In this document: one piece after another, positions 37,401 through 46,301 of the stretch | How positions within the stretch are numbered: the first letter of the stretch is position 1 | How the letters are laid out: every line of letters starts with the position of its first letter | The notes under the pieces: model-generated | What the model saw: the letters and a program-made list of their open reading frames with translations, nothing else | What the model was told of the DNA's origin: nothing | Database searches by the model: none | Made by a program: the position numbers and the translations under genes | Assembly: GCF_001702265.1 (NCBI RefSeq) | Contig: NZ_MAUE01000016.1 | Span: forward strand, 122,475 to 186,474 | Source: Pseudomonas aylmerensis | Lineage (GTDB): Bacteria > Pseudomonadota > Gammaproteobacteria > Pseudomonadales > Pseudomonadaceae | Direction of reading: 5' to 3' | Length of the DNA: 64,000 nt

Positions 37401-38500
37401 ATCCGCAACGCACCGCCCACGGCCTGGGGCTGGAGCCCGTCGCGGCCGACTGGCCGGCCCTGCACGAAACCGATATCGAACAGCTGCTGCACGACTACCC
37501 GCAACTGGGCCCGCTGCAGAGCCTGCACTGGCACAGCCCGCGACCGTTTTCCGCCGCCGGCCTGATCACCACTGGCGAGGCGACGGTGTTCGTCAAACGT
37601 CATCACCAGCACGTGCGCCAAGCCGCGTGGCTGGAGGAAGAACACCGCCTGATCGCCCACCTGCATCGCCACGGCGCGCCAGTGGCCGCGGTGCTGCCGA
37701 ACCGACACGGGGCGACGGCAACCACGCAAGGCGTGTGGACCTATGAAGTGCACCACGTCGCCGAGGGCCTGGACCTGTACCGCGACGCGCTGTCGTGGTC
37801 GCCGTTTCAAAACACCCGGCACGCCCTCGCCGCTGGCCAGGCATTGGCCCGTCTGCACCTGGCCGCCGAAGCCTATGACGCCCCTCAACGCCAGACCCAG
37901 GTGCTGCTGGCCAACGCACGGTTGATAGAACAATCAAACCCGCTGGAAGGCATCAGCAGCCCCTACCTCGCCGACAAGGAGTGGCGCACTCAACTCGGCG
38001 AGTTGCTGTTGCCGTGGCACGCAGAGCTGCACCCGCTGTTGCGTGAGCAACCGCCACTGTGGACCCACAACGACTGGCACGCCTCCAACCTGCTGTGGAA
38101 TGCCGACGGCAGCGTTTCCAGCGTGCTGGATTTCGGCCTGGCCGACCGCACGTTCGCCCTCTTCGACCTCGCCACTGCCATCGAACGCAACGCCGTGCCC
38201 TGGCTGGACCTTGATACGGGTGGAATAGCGCGCGCTGATCTCGACAGCGTGGATGCCCTGCTCGCCGGGTATCACCAAGTACGCCCATTGAGCACCCGCG
38301 ACCTGCTCACCCTCAGCGCCCTGTTGCCGCTGGTGCACGTGGATTTCGCCCTGTCCGAGGTGGCGTATTACCAGGACGTGGTGGGCTCCACCGCCAGCGC
38401 CGATATCGCCTATTACGCCTACCTGCTCGGTCATCTGCGCTGGTTCGCCGGTGCCGAGGGGCAACGGTTGCTTGGCCATATCCGGCGTAAAAGCGTATGA
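37397..38500 (+). CDS. APH-fold small-molecule kinase (thiamine/choline kinase-like)
   Basis: A 367-residue phosphotransferase of the APH/ChoK/ThiK superfamily. ATG 37397 overlaps the previous stop (ATGA). The ATP-binding Lys lies in TVFVKRHH, the catalytic loop is WTHNDWHASNLLWN (HxDxxxxN) and the metal-binding motif is VLDFGLAD. No aminoglycoside-resistance hallmark is seen. In this operon, next to a phosphatase and a PnuC/PnuT-type transporter, a role in trapping an imported vitamin by phosphorylation (as ThiK does with thiamine) is the most economical reading. Confidence 0.8.
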   Translation: MNPQRTAHGLGLEPVAADWPALHETDIEQLLHDYPQLGPLQSLHWHSPRPFSAAGLITTGEATVFVKRHHQHVRQAAWLEEEHRLIAHLHRHGAPVAAVLPNRHGATATTQGVWTYEVHHVAEGLDLYRDALSWSPFQNTRHALAAGQALARLHLAAEAYDAPQRQTQVLLANARLIEQSNPLEGISSPYLADKEWRTQLGELLLPWHAELHPLLREQPPLWTHNDWHASNLLWNADGSVSSVLDFGLADRTFALFDLATAIERNAVPWLDLDTGGIARADLDSVDALLAGYHQVRPLSTRDLLTLSALLPLVHVDFALSEVAYYQDVVGSTASADIAYYAYLLGHLRWFAGAEGQRLLGHIRRKSV

Positions 38501-39369
38501 GCATGCTGGTCGATACTCAGTGGCTGCACGCGCATCGGGCTGATCCCACGCTGGTGATACTGGATGCCACGGTGGTATTGCCGTCGCCGGCGTTCGATGG
38601 CGATTACCGCGTCCAAAGCGGCGAAGACGGCTGGTTGCAGGCGCATATTCCAGGCGCTCGACATGCAGATCTATTGACTGACTTGGCCGACACCCACGCC
38701 AGTTTCAGCTTCGCCCTGCCAACGCCTGAAGCGCTGGTAAACAGTTTGGCCAAGCTCGGCGCCGGCCAAGGGAAAACCCTGGTTATCTACGACCGTGCCG
38801 ATGGTTTCTGGGCCGCTCGCCTGTGGTGGATGCTGCGCGGCGCAGGCATCGACGCCCAGGTACTCGATGGCGGGTTCAACGCCTGGCGTACCGCCGGTTT
38901 GCCTGAACACAACGGCCCAGCCGAGCCGGTCATGCCGGTGCAACCCTGGGCAATCAACCCGCGTGCCGGGCTGTGGATTGACCGCCGCGGCGTCGAAGCC
39001 ATCGTCGCCGGGCAAGCACCCGGCGTGTTGATCTGTGCCCTTGGCGCGGCGCTGTTCGAAGGCACCGCGCCCACCCGCTACGCCCGACGCGGGCACATCC
39101 CCGGCAGCCAAAACCTGCCGGCCCGCGAGTTGTTCGACGCCCACGGCCGCTACCTGCCCAAGGATGCCCTGGCCCTGGCCATCGGCCCCACGCTGCTGCA
39201 CAGCGAAGGCCCATTGGTGCTGTATTGCGGCGGCGGCATCTCGGCCGCCGCCAACGCCCTGGCCCTGACCCTGCTGGGTCGCCAGGACATCGCCCTCTAC
39301 GACGGTTCCCTGCAGGAATGGGCCGCCGACGCACGTTTACCAATGACTACCGGAGCAGCTCCGGCCTGA
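38497..39369 (+). CDS. Tandem-rhodanese sulfurtransferase
   Basis: About 290 residues with two rhodanese domains. The N-terminal one is catalytically dead (IYDRADGFWAARLWWML with Asp at the Cys position). The C-terminal one has the persulfide-forming Cys in LYCGGGISAAANALAL. The GHIPGSQNLPARELFD segment is the usual rhodanese CH2A-type region. This is the layout of thiosulfate and 3-mercaptopyruvate sulfurtransferases. The start overlaps the kinase stop by 4 bp. A sulfur donor would suit thiazole or thiamine chemistry but is not proof of it. Confidence 0.85.
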   Translation: MSMLVDTQWLHAHRADPTLVILDATVVLPSPAFDGDYRVQSGEDGWLQAHIPGARHADLLTDLADTHASFSFALPTPEALVNSLAKLGAGQGKTLVIYDRADGFWAARLWWMLRGAGIDAQVLDGGFNAWRTAGLPEHNGPAEPVMPVQPWAINPRAGLWIDRRGVEAIVAGQAPGVLICALGAALFEGTAPTRYARRGHIPGSQNLPARELFDAHGRYLPKDALALAIGPTLLHSEGPLVLYCGGGISAAANALALTLLGRQDIALYDGSLQEWAADARLPMTTGAAPA

Positions 39370-39496
39370 CGCCACTTTCGGCGAACTCGGCTTTTTCATT
39401 TCGTACTGGCAACCCGTTCGTTGCGCAGCGCTGGGCAGCCTTTTGCCCGATAAAAGCGTACGGCAGCGGCGGTCCGGCCCTTGGAGCGCTCCTTAC

Positions 39497-41644
39497 ATGG
39501 CTACACCTTATCGCCACACCCTGCTCGCCTTGAGCATCACTCTCGCCGCAACTGCGGCGCATGCCCAGGAGGCGACCCTGGACACCGTCACCGTGGTCGG
39601 CCAGGAGGCCAGCGATTACCAGGCCAAAAAAGCCGCCGTGGCCGGCTTTGACAACGCGCCGTTGCTGGACACCCCGGCCTCGGTCGCGGTGATCACCGAA
39701 GCCCGCCTGAAAGACCAGCAGGCACGCCTGCTCAGCGAGGTGTTGAAGAATGACGCGTCGGTAGGCGACAGCTACGCCCCGGTCGGCTACTACGAGAATT
39801 TCGTGGTGCGCGGCTTCGCCCTGAACCCGGCCAGCAGCTACAAGATCAACGGCCGCACCATCACCGGCGAGCAGAACGTGGCGCTGGAAAACAAGCAGCA
39901 AGTGGAAGTGCTCAAGGGCCTGGCCGGCCTGCAGAGCGGCGTGTCCGAACCCGGCGGGCTGGTCAACTACGTGAGCAAGCGCCCGGAGAATGTGCGCTCG
40001 GTGACGGTGTCCACCAACGAGCAGGGCGAGCGCTACCTGGCCACCGATATCGGCGGCTGGCTCGGCACCGAGCAACAGGTGGGCGTGCGCATCAACCTGG
40101 CCCACGAAGACATCCGCTCCTATGTCGAGCACGCCGACGGCAAGCGCGATTTCGCCTCCCTGGCGCTGGACTGGAACATCAGCCCCAACGCCTTGCTGCA
40201 ACTCAACGCCGAGTACCAGAACCGCGAGCAGCGCTCGGTGCCGGGTTATCAATTGCTCGGCGGCACCGAGGTGCCGCACCATGTGTCGCCCAAGGACCTG
40301 CTGGCGTACCAGAGCTGGTCGAACCCGGTGGGCATCCAGTCGCTGAACCTCGACGGGCTGTTTGAATACCGCTTCAACGAAGCCTGGAAAGCCAGCTTCA
40401 GCGCGTCGCGCAGCCGCGTGGTGATCGACGACTACAGCACCTTCGCCTGGGGCTGCTACGGCGCCGCCAGTTGCGCGAACACCGCCGTGCCGAACCACTT
40501 CAGCGCCGAGGGCGACTACGACATCTCCGACTACCGCAGCCCCGACGACACCCGCAGCAACGAGGAAGCCCAGGCGGCCCTCAACGGCCAGTTCGACACC
40601 GGCTTTCTCAAGCACGACCTGACCTTCGGCACCACCGCCTTCCGCCGCCTGGTGGACCGGCGCAAGTCGGTCAACGAGTACATCGGCGAGGGCAATATCT
40701 ACCAGCCGTCACCGGTACTGGAACCCTACGACGGCCCGTTGGGGCACACCTACCGACGCCTCGACAGCCGCCAGTACGGCCTGTTCGCCAGCGATCGCAT
40801 CAGCTTCAACGAACAATGGCAAACCCTCCTCGGCGGGCGCCAGGTCCGCCTCGACGAAGAGACCTACAACCAGGCCGGCGCCACCACGCGTCATACCCAG
40901 CGCAGCGTGTTCCTGCCCCAAGTGGCGCTGATCTACAAACCGCGTCCAGACACCTCGCTGTACGCCAGCTACAGCAAAGGCCTGTCGCTGGGTGGCGAGG
41001 CCGCGTGGTTCAGCAGCAACGCCGACGAGGTATTGCCGCCGACCACCTCGCGCCAGCTGGAGGTCGGGATCAAGCGTGACTTCCAGCGCCTGAGCCTGAC
41101 CGCTGCGCTGTTCCAGATTACCCAGGACCTGCAATACAACCGCCCCAACGACGACGGCAGCATCACCTTCGTGCAGCAAGGCAAGCAGAAGAACGTGGGG
41201 ATCGAACTGTCGGCCAACGGCCGCGTGACTTCCGACCTGCAAGTGTCGGCCAGCATCGCGGCGATCCGCGCCGAAGTCGACGGCAGCGGCACCGAAGACT
41301 ACGACGGCCACCAGGCGATCAACGTGCCCAAGCTGCGTGCCAGCCTGCACGGTGACTACAACATCCAGGCGGTACCGGGCCTGGCCCTGCTCGGCGGGGT
41401 GCAATACAGCGCGAGCAAATACGCCAACCGCGAGGCCACGGTGAAAGTCGACGACTATGCGGTGTTCGATGTGGGCGGTCGCTACACCACCAAAGTCGGC
41501 GATTACGCTACTGTGCTGCGCCTGACCGTCGACAACCTGTTCGACAAACGCTACTGGCGGGACGTGGGTGAATCCGCAGGCGACGGCTACCTGTTCCTGG
41601 GGGCGCCGCGTACCGCACGGCTGTCCGCCACCGTCAATTTCTGA
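39497..41644 (+). CDS. TonB-dependent receptor (siderophore-receptor type)
   Basis: A 715-residue receptor from ATG 39497 (signal MATPYRHTLLALSITLAATAAHA); the longer frame from 39443 adds 18 basic residues before the signal. The TonB-box-like TLDTVTVVGQE leads to a plug with TPASVAVITEARLKDQQ, FVVRGFALNPASSYKINGR and KQQVEVLKGLAGLQSGVSEPGG, and a barrel ending TARLSATVNF. The plug class is that annotated as siderophore receptors, yet the neighbours (phosphatase, PnuC-like transporter, kinase) suggest a vitamin or nucleotide cargo. In the 127-bp spacer before it I see a 5-bp GGGCA/TGCCC hairpin but no riboswitch signature. Confidence 0.88.
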   Translation: MATPYRHTLLALSITLAATAAHAQEATLDTVTVVGQEASDYQAKKAAVAGFDNAPLLDTPASVAVITEARLKDQQARLLSEVLKNDASVGDSYAPVGYYENFVVRGFALNPASSYKINGRTITGEQNVALENKQQVEVLKGLAGLQSGVSEPGGLVNYVSKRPENVRSVTVSTNEQGERYLATDIGGWLGTEQQVGVRINLAHEDIRSYVEHADGKRDFASLALDWNISPNALLQLNAEYQNREQRSVPGYQLLGGTEVPHHVSPKDLLAYQSWSNPVGIQSLNLDGLFEYRFNEAWKASFSASRSRVVIDDYSTFAWGCYGAASCANTAVPNHFSAEGDYDISDYRSPDDTRSNEEAQAALNGQFDTGFLKHDLTFGTTAFRRLVDRRKSVNEYIGEGNIYQPSPVLEPYDGPLGHTYRRLDSRQYGLFASDRISFNEQWQTLLGGRQVRLDEETYNQAGATTRHTQRSVFLPQVALIYKPRPDTSLYASYSKGLSLGGEAAWFSSNADEVLPPTTSRQLEVGIKRDFQRLSLTAALFQITQDLQYNRPNDDGSITFVQQGKQKNVGIELSANGRVTSDLQVSASIAAIRAEVDGSGTEDYDGHQAINVPKLRASLHGDYNIQAVPGLALLGGVQYSASKYANREATVKVDDYAVFDVGGRYTTKVGDYATVLRLTVDNLFDKRYWRDVGESAGDGYLFLGAPRTARLSATVNF

Positions 41645-41656
41645 GGCTGAGTGTTT

Positions 41657-42493
41657 ATGCGTAATCTGATGTTTGCCAGTGTCTGCCTGCTCTCCACCGC
41701 CCTGGTCGGCTGCCAGCAGCAACCGCCCGCCAACGACCAACTGGACGCGGTGCTGTGGACCCAGACCTCCATCGAACACGAGCTGATTTATCGCCAGGTA
41801 TTCGCCAGCGCCACGCGCCAGCTGGACGCCGCGCTGGCCGATCCGACCTGGGACGCCCTGCCCTTGCCGCCGCGCAACCTCGCCGGCCTGCCGCCAGCAG
41901 TGGTAGTGGATATCGATGAAACCGTGCTCGACAACGTGCCGCTCAATGCGCGGGACATCATCAACAACCAGGTGTATTCCTATGACCGCTGGAACACCTG
42001 GGTCGACCAGGCCAAGGCCCAGGCGCTGCCCGGCGCCGTAGCGTTCCTGCAAGCGGCCGATAAAAAAGGCATCACCGTCTACTACATCACCAACCGTGAA
42101 CACAGCCAGGTCCAGGCCACGGTCGACAACCTGCGCCTGCGCGGTTTCCCGGTGCAGCGCAACGAACAGGTACTGGCCGCCAGCACCCCGACCGGCCACT
42201 GCGAACAGGCCGGCTATGGCAAGAACTGCCGCCGCCAGTGGGTGGCCGCGCATGCCCGTGTGCTGATGCTCGCCGGCGACGCGCTGGGCGACTTCGTGCA
42301 GGCCGAGCACAACACCCTGGCCGACCAGCGCAAGGCAGCCGAGCCGTACCTGGCCTGGCTCGGCCAACGCTGGTTCCTGCTGCCCAACCCTACGTATGGC
42401 AACTGGTACAGCGCGCCCTATGGCGACCAGGAAAAACTGCCCTTTGAACGCAAGCGCCAGCTCAAGCAACAGGCGCTGCCTCTAGAAAACTAG
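41657..42493 (+). CDS. HAD acid phosphatase, lipoprotein e(P4) family
   Basis: About 278 residues. The ATG at 41657 gives a lipoprotein signal (MRNLMFASVCLLSTALVGC, lipobox LVGC), so it is membrane-anchored and faces the periplasm. Class B/C HAD motif VVVDIDETVLDN supplies the nucleophile and acid/base Asp pair, followed by YYITNRE (motif II), the basic stretch KNCRRQW and LMLAGDALGDF. In Haemophilus e(P4) dephosphorylates NMN so that PnuC can import nicotinamide riboside. The gene order here, phosphatase then PnuC-like transporter 15 bp later, mirrors that route. Confidence 0.9.
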   Translation: MRNLMFASVCLLSTALVGCQQQPPANDQLDAVLWTQTSIEHELIYRQVFASATRQLDAALADPTWDALPLPPRNLAGLPPAVVVDIDETVLDNVPLNARDIINNQVYSYDRWNTWVDQAKAQALPGAVAFLQAADKKGITVYYITNREHSQVQATVDNLRLRGFPVQRNEQVLAASTPTGHCEQAGYGKNCRRQWVAAHARVLMLAGDALGDFVQAEHNTLADQRKAAEPYLAWLGQRWFLLPNPTYGNWYSAPYGDQEKLPFERKRQLKQQALPLEN

Positions 42494-42508
42494 TCGTGTG
42501 AGAACCCT

Positions 42509-43102
42509 ATGTCGCCACTGGAAATCGTCGCCGTGTTCTTCAACATCGCCGGGGTCTGGCTCACCGCACAGCGAGTGCGCTGGTGCTGGCCGGTCAGCGT
42601 GGTCGCGGTGTTGCTGTATGCCTGGATCTTCTTCGACGTGAAGCTGTATTCGGACATGCTCCTGCAGTTGGTCTTCGCCGTGCTGCAAGGTTATGGCTGG
42701 TGGCGCTGGAGCACCGGGCGCATCGAGGCGGGCAAGGTCCGCGTGGAACGCCTGCCACTCCGGGAGGCGTGGCGCCACCTGCTCGCGGGGCTGATCGGCG
42801 CCGTGGCCCTGGGCGCCGTGATGCACCACTTCACCGATGCCGCGCTGCCCTGGCTGGATTCGCTGCTCACCGCCTTCAGCCTGGTGGCGAGCCTGTGGGC
42901 GGCGCGCAAATACGTGGTCAGCTGGTGGCTGTGGATCCTGCTGGACGCGGCCTATGTGGGGTTGTTCCTGTACAAGGACCTGCAACTCACCGCCGCGCTC
43001 TACGCCGGCTTTGTAGGGCTGGCGGCCTATGGTCTGCGGGCATGGCAGCGTGACCTGCACCAACAGGAACATATAACCAAAGCTTCGGTTTACAGCGTTT
43101 AA
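42509..43102 (+). CDS. PnuC/PnuT-family vitamin transporter
   Basis: About 197 residues with seven or so hydrophobic segments and the tryptophan-rich pattern of PnuC proteins (VFAVLQGYGWWRWSTGR; AARKYVVSWWLWILLDAAYVGLFLYKDL). Family members facilitate uptake of nicotinamide riboside (PnuC), thiamine (PnuT) or riboflavin (PnuX), and depend on a kinase to trap the vitamin. Which vitamin applies cannot be read from sequence. The kinase at 37.4 kb is APH-like, unlike the NadR-type NR kinase, which tilts towards thiamine. Confidence 0.87.
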   Translation: MSPLEIVAVFFNIAGVWLTAQRVRWCWPVSVVAVLLYAWIFFDVKLYSDMLLQLVFAVLQGYGWWRWSTGRIEAGKVRVERLPLREAWRHLLAGLIGAVALGAVMHHFTDAALPWLDSLLTAFSLVASLWAARKYVVSWWLWILLDAAYVGLFLYKDLQLTAALYAGFVGLAAYGLRAWQRDLHQQEHITKASVYSV

Positions 43103-43113
43103 TATCATTAAAC
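43097..43113. promoter_or_regulatory. Palindrome before the ABC/monooxygenase genes
   Basis: GTTTAAT-ATC-ATTAAAC, a perfect 7-bp inverted repeat that overlaps the PnuC-like stop codon, with a further GTTTAAA at 43131. It lies 50 bp before the binding-protein start and in an AT-rich spacer, so it is a candidate operator for an internal promoter. It does not fit the HutC rule. Confidence 0.45.
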
Positions 43114-43164
43114 ACAAGTGCATCTATCGCGTTTAAATATAAAAAACCTCGCTTGGATGCTTTT

Positions 43165-43983
43165 ATGAACTTACGCACTGCCGCCGCGCTCAGCGTCACT
43201 CTCCTCCTGGCCAGCCCGGCGGTCTTCGCCGGGCAGACCCTGGACCGCATCACCCAATCCAAGCAATTGGTCGGCGTGCTGATGGAGAATTACCCGCCCT
43301 TCTCATTCCTCAACGAACAAAACCAGCTGGATGGTTTTGACGTCGACGTGACCAAGGCCGTCGCCGACAAACTCGGGGTGAAACTGAAACTCGAAACGCC
43401 GTCCTGGGAAGTCATCGCCGCTGGCCGCTGGAATGGCCGCTACGACGTGTGCATCTGCTCCATGACCCCCAGCGCCGCGCGCGGCCAGGTCTTCAACTTC
43501 CCATTCGAGTACTACGCCTCGCCGGCCGTGGTCGTGGTAAACAGCAACGACGACACGATCAAGTCGGCAGCCGATCTCAGCGGTAAAAAAGTCGGCGTGG
43601 GCAGTGCATCGACCTACGAGGCGTACCTGGCCAAGGACCTGGTGATCGAAGGCGCCAACACACCGATCGACTACCCGTTCAAGGCCGTGCAGGCGGTGCC
43701 CTACGACAACGAGACCATCGCTTTCCAGGACCTCGCGCTGGGCACCGGCAAGCGCCTGGATGCCATGGTCACCAACCTGGTCACCGCCAAGGAACGCATC
43801 GACCACGACCCACGCTTCAAGATCACCGGCGCGGTGCTGTACGCCGAGCCGAATGTGGTCGCCACCGAGAAGGGTGATCCACAATGGGATGCCAGATTGA
43901 CGCAGATTCTCGCCGAGCTGAAAAGCGACGGCACGCTGGCGAAGATCTCGCAGAAATGGATCGGCTCAGACATCACCCAATGA
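43165..43983 (+). CDS. Amino-acid-type ABC substrate-binding protein
   Basis: About 272 residues from ATG 43165 (signal MNLRTAAALSVTLLLASPAVFA). Family 3 binding protein: LVGVLMENYPPFSFLNEQNQLDGFDVDV, the RYDVCICSMTPSAARGQVFNF loop and DLSGKKVGVGSASTYEAYL. It shares a 4-bp overlap with the permease gene. The ligand is not predictable from the residues seen. Confidence 0.9.
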   Translation: MNLRTAAALSVTLLLASPAVFAGQTLDRITQSKQLVGVLMENYPPFSFLNEQNQLDGFDVDVTKAVADKLGVKLKLETPSWEVIAAGRWNGRYDVCICSMTPSAARGQVFNFPFEYYASPAVVVVNSNDDTIKSAADLSGKKVGVGSASTYEAYLAKDLVIEGANTPIDYPFKAVQAVPYDNETIAFQDLALGTGKRLDAMVTNLVTAKERIDHDPRFKITGAVLYAEPNVVATEKGDPQWDARLTQILAELKSDGTLAKISQKWIGSDITQ

Positions 43984-44810
43984 GTGTTTTCCCTACCCCT
44001 CCGACCACGATCAAGCCACCCGTGGCCAAGCGCACACGGCTGTCGTTCCGTGTGCGGCTATGGCTGACCTGGGGCGTGATGCTGGGCCTGTTCACCGCGA
44101 TGTTCATGAGCTTTGACCTGCAGTTCGCCATCGTCGCCGCGAAGTGGCAGAACCTGGTGGGGCTGCACCTCTCGCCCCAGGGCTTTCTGCAAGGCGCGGC
44201 GCTGACGCTGTTCTTGTGTTTCTGCTCGATCTGGCTGTCGGTGGCCCTGGGTTTCGCCACCGCCCTGGCGCGCCTGTCGAGCAGCGCCGTGGCGTTCGGG
44301 ATCGCCAGTTTCTATGCCTCGTTCTTTCGCGGCACGCCCTTGCTGATCCAGATTCTGCTGATCTACCTCGGCCTGCCTCAACTGGGCGTGGTGCCCGGCG
44401 CGATCAGTGCCGGGATCATTGCGCTGTCGTTGAACTACGGGGCTTACCTCAGCGAGATCTTCCGCGCCGGCATTCTTGGCGTGTCCCAGGGCCAACGCAA
44501 TGCCGCCGCTGCACTGGGCATGGGCCGGGCCGTGACGTTCTGGCAGATCGTGCTGCCCCAGGCCATGCGCACCATTATTCCGCCGACCACCAGCCAGTTC
44601 ATCTCGATGCTCAAGGACTCGTCCCTGGTCTCGGTGATGGGCGTGTGGGAGGTGATGTTCCTCGCGCAATCCTATGGCCGCTCGTCTTACCGCTATATCG
44701 AAATGCTCACCACGGCCGCCGTCATCTACTGGCTGTTGTCGATCGGCCTGGAGCTGATCCAGGCCCGGCTGGAACGGCACTACGGCAAGGCTTATCTCCA
44801 CGGGCGATAG
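43980..44810 (+). CDS. Amino-acid-type ABC permease
   Basis: About 276 residues; the start at 43980 overlaps the preceding stop (ATGA). Five or so membrane segments, FFRGTPLLIQILLIYLGLPQ, and an EAA loop (RNAAAALGMGRAVTFWQIVLPQAMRTIIPP). No ATPase gene accompanies it within the cluster, so it must borrow one, for example the GlnQ-type ATPase at 29.3 kb or one encoded elsewhere. Confidence 0.9.
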   Translation: MSVFPTPPTTIKPPVAKRTRLSFRVRLWLTWGVMLGLFTAMFMSFDLQFAIVAAKWQNLVGLHLSPQGFLQGAALTLFLCFCSIWLSVALGFATALARLSSSAVAFGIASFYASFFRGTPLLIQILLIYLGLPQLGVVPGAISAGIIALSLNYGAYLSEIFRAGILGVSQGQRNAAAALGMGRAVTFWQIVLPQAMRTIIPPTTSQFISMLKDSSLVSVMGVWEVMFLAQSYGRSSYRYIEMLTTAAVIYWLLSIGLELIQARLERHYGKAYLHGR

Positions 44811-44846
44811 TCTGTCGCCGCACTTTTTTTGCACGCAGGAAGCACC

Positions 44847-46220
44847 ATGTCCGATCCTACCCCGCTGTTATTCGGTCTCTATGAACAAGCCAGTGTCGGC
44901 TGCGGCGGCGCGCCCAGCCTGTGGACCCACCCCAGCGATGAAAGGCTGGGCATCAATACCCTCAAATACTGGTCGAACCTGGCCCGCACGGCGGATGAAG
45001 CCAACCTCGACCTGATGTTTTTCGGCGACGTGCTGGGCTTTTACGATGTGTTCGGTGGCTCCGAAGCCATGGCGTTGAAATGGGCAGTGGAAGCTCCGGC
45101 CAACGATCCTTTAAGCATTATTCCGGCGCTGGTGGCACTCACCGAAAAGCTCGCCTTCGGCGTCACCGTGACCACCACCTACGAGCACCCGTTCACCCAC
45201 GCGCGGCGCTTCAGCACCCTCGATCACCTGTCTGAAGGGCGGATCGGCTGGAACATCGTCACCTCGTACCTGTCCAGCGCAGCGCGCAATTTCGGCCTGG
45301 AGCAGATGATCAAGCACGACGACCGCTATGAGCGCGCCGAGGAGTTTCTCGACGTGGTGTACAAGCTCTGGGAAGGCAGCTGGGCCGATGACGCGGTGCG
45401 CGCCGACAAACAGGCGCACACCTACGCCGATGGCGCCCGCGTGCGGCCGATCGCGCATGCCGGCGAGCATTACCGCGTGGCCGGGCCGCATCTGACCTCG
45501 CCATCGCCGCAACGCACGCCGCTGCTGATCCAGGCCGGCTGGTCGGCGCGCGGTCGGCAGTTTGCGGCCAAGCACGCGGAGTTGGTGTTTATCGCCAAGT
45601 CCAATCCACTGGAAATCCGCCAGGGCCTCGAAGACATCTGGCGCCAGGCCGAAGCCCGTGGCCGCCGCGCCGCCGACGTGAAGTCACTGACCGTGCTGCG
45701 CATCGTCACGGCGCCCACCGCTATCGAGGCGCAGAAAAAATACGACACCTTGCAAAGCAACTATCACCTGCAAGCGCAGTTGGTGAGCTATGCCGGCGAC
45801 ACCGGCATCGACATCAGCCGCTACGCCGACAATGAAGCGCTGTCGACCCACACCGAAGGCATGACCTCCTACGTGATGAAACCCGATGGCAGCGGCAAGC
45901 CGCTGACTGCCGGCGAGGTGCGCCAGCGTTTTGCGAATGTCACCCGTGGCAGCGACCTGATCCTGGTCGGCACCCCGGAGCAGATCGCGCAAAAGATCGA
46001 AGAGCACGCCCGCATCTCGGGCACCAGCGGCTACATGCTCAACCCGCTGATCAGCCCCGGCTCGCTGAATGATTTTGTCGAACTGGTGATCCCGGCCCTG
46101 CAAAAGCGCGGCCTGTACCGCACCACTGCACAAACCGGCACGCTGCGCTCGCGGCTCAGCGTCGACGGCAGTGATCGCCTGCCCGCCTCGGCGCATGGCG
46201 CCTCGTTCCGCTTTGCATAA
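44847..46220 (+). CDS. Luciferase-like FMN monooxygenase (NtaA/SnaA/DszA family)
   Basis: A 457-residue bacterial-luciferase-fold enzyme, typical of the NtaA/SnaA/DszA group in length and motifs: NLDLMFFGDVLGFYD, TYEHPFTHARRFSTLDHLSEGRIGWNIVTSYLSSAARNFG, DDRYERAEEFLDVVYKLWEGSW and QRTPLLIQAGWSARGRQFAAKHAELVF. The group uses FMNH2 supplied by a separate reductase to cleave C-N or C-S bonds in chelators, sulfur heterocycles and sulfones. CAGGAAG lies 8 nt before the ATG. No reductase is adjacent. Confidence 0.9.
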   Translation: MSDPTPLLFGLYEQASVGCGGAPSLWTHPSDERLGINTLKYWSNLARTADEANLDLMFFGDVLGFYDVFGGSEAMALKWAVEAPANDPLSIIPALVALTEKLAFGVTVTTTYEHPFTHARRFSTLDHLSEGRIGWNIVTSYLSSAARNFGLEQMIKHDDRYERAEEFLDVVYKLWEGSWADDAVRADKQAHTYADGARVRPIAHAGEHYRVAGPHLTSPSPQRTPLLIQAGWSARGRQFAAKHAELVFIAKSNPLEIRQGLEDIWRQAEARGRRAADVKSLTVLRIVTAPTAIEAQKKYDTLQSNYHLQAQLVSYAGDTGIDISRYADNEALSTHTEGMTSYVMKPDGSGKPLTAGEVRQRFANVTRGSDLILVGTPEQIAQKIEEHARISGTSGYMLNPLISPGSLNDFVELVIPALQKRGLYRTTAQTGTLRSRLSVDGSDRLPASAHGASFRFA

Positions 46221-46301
46221 AGCCTGCGTGGGACCAGGTGACCTGCGCCGACAGGAACGGTAGAGTCTGCCCCACGTCATGCCTGCACACGGAACCCCAG
46301 G

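Noticed and set aside
39370..39496. A TPP or cobalamin riboswitch before the TonB receptor of the vitamin-like cluster
   Set aside because: No THI-box (CTGAGA ... ACCTGA) or B12-box sequence was seen; only a short GGGCA/TGCCC hairpin is present.
39225..39533. A 102-residue open frame bridging the rhodanese 3' end and the TonB receptor start
   Set aside because: Begins inside the rhodanese gene in another frame and has no ribosome site; kept out of the annotation.
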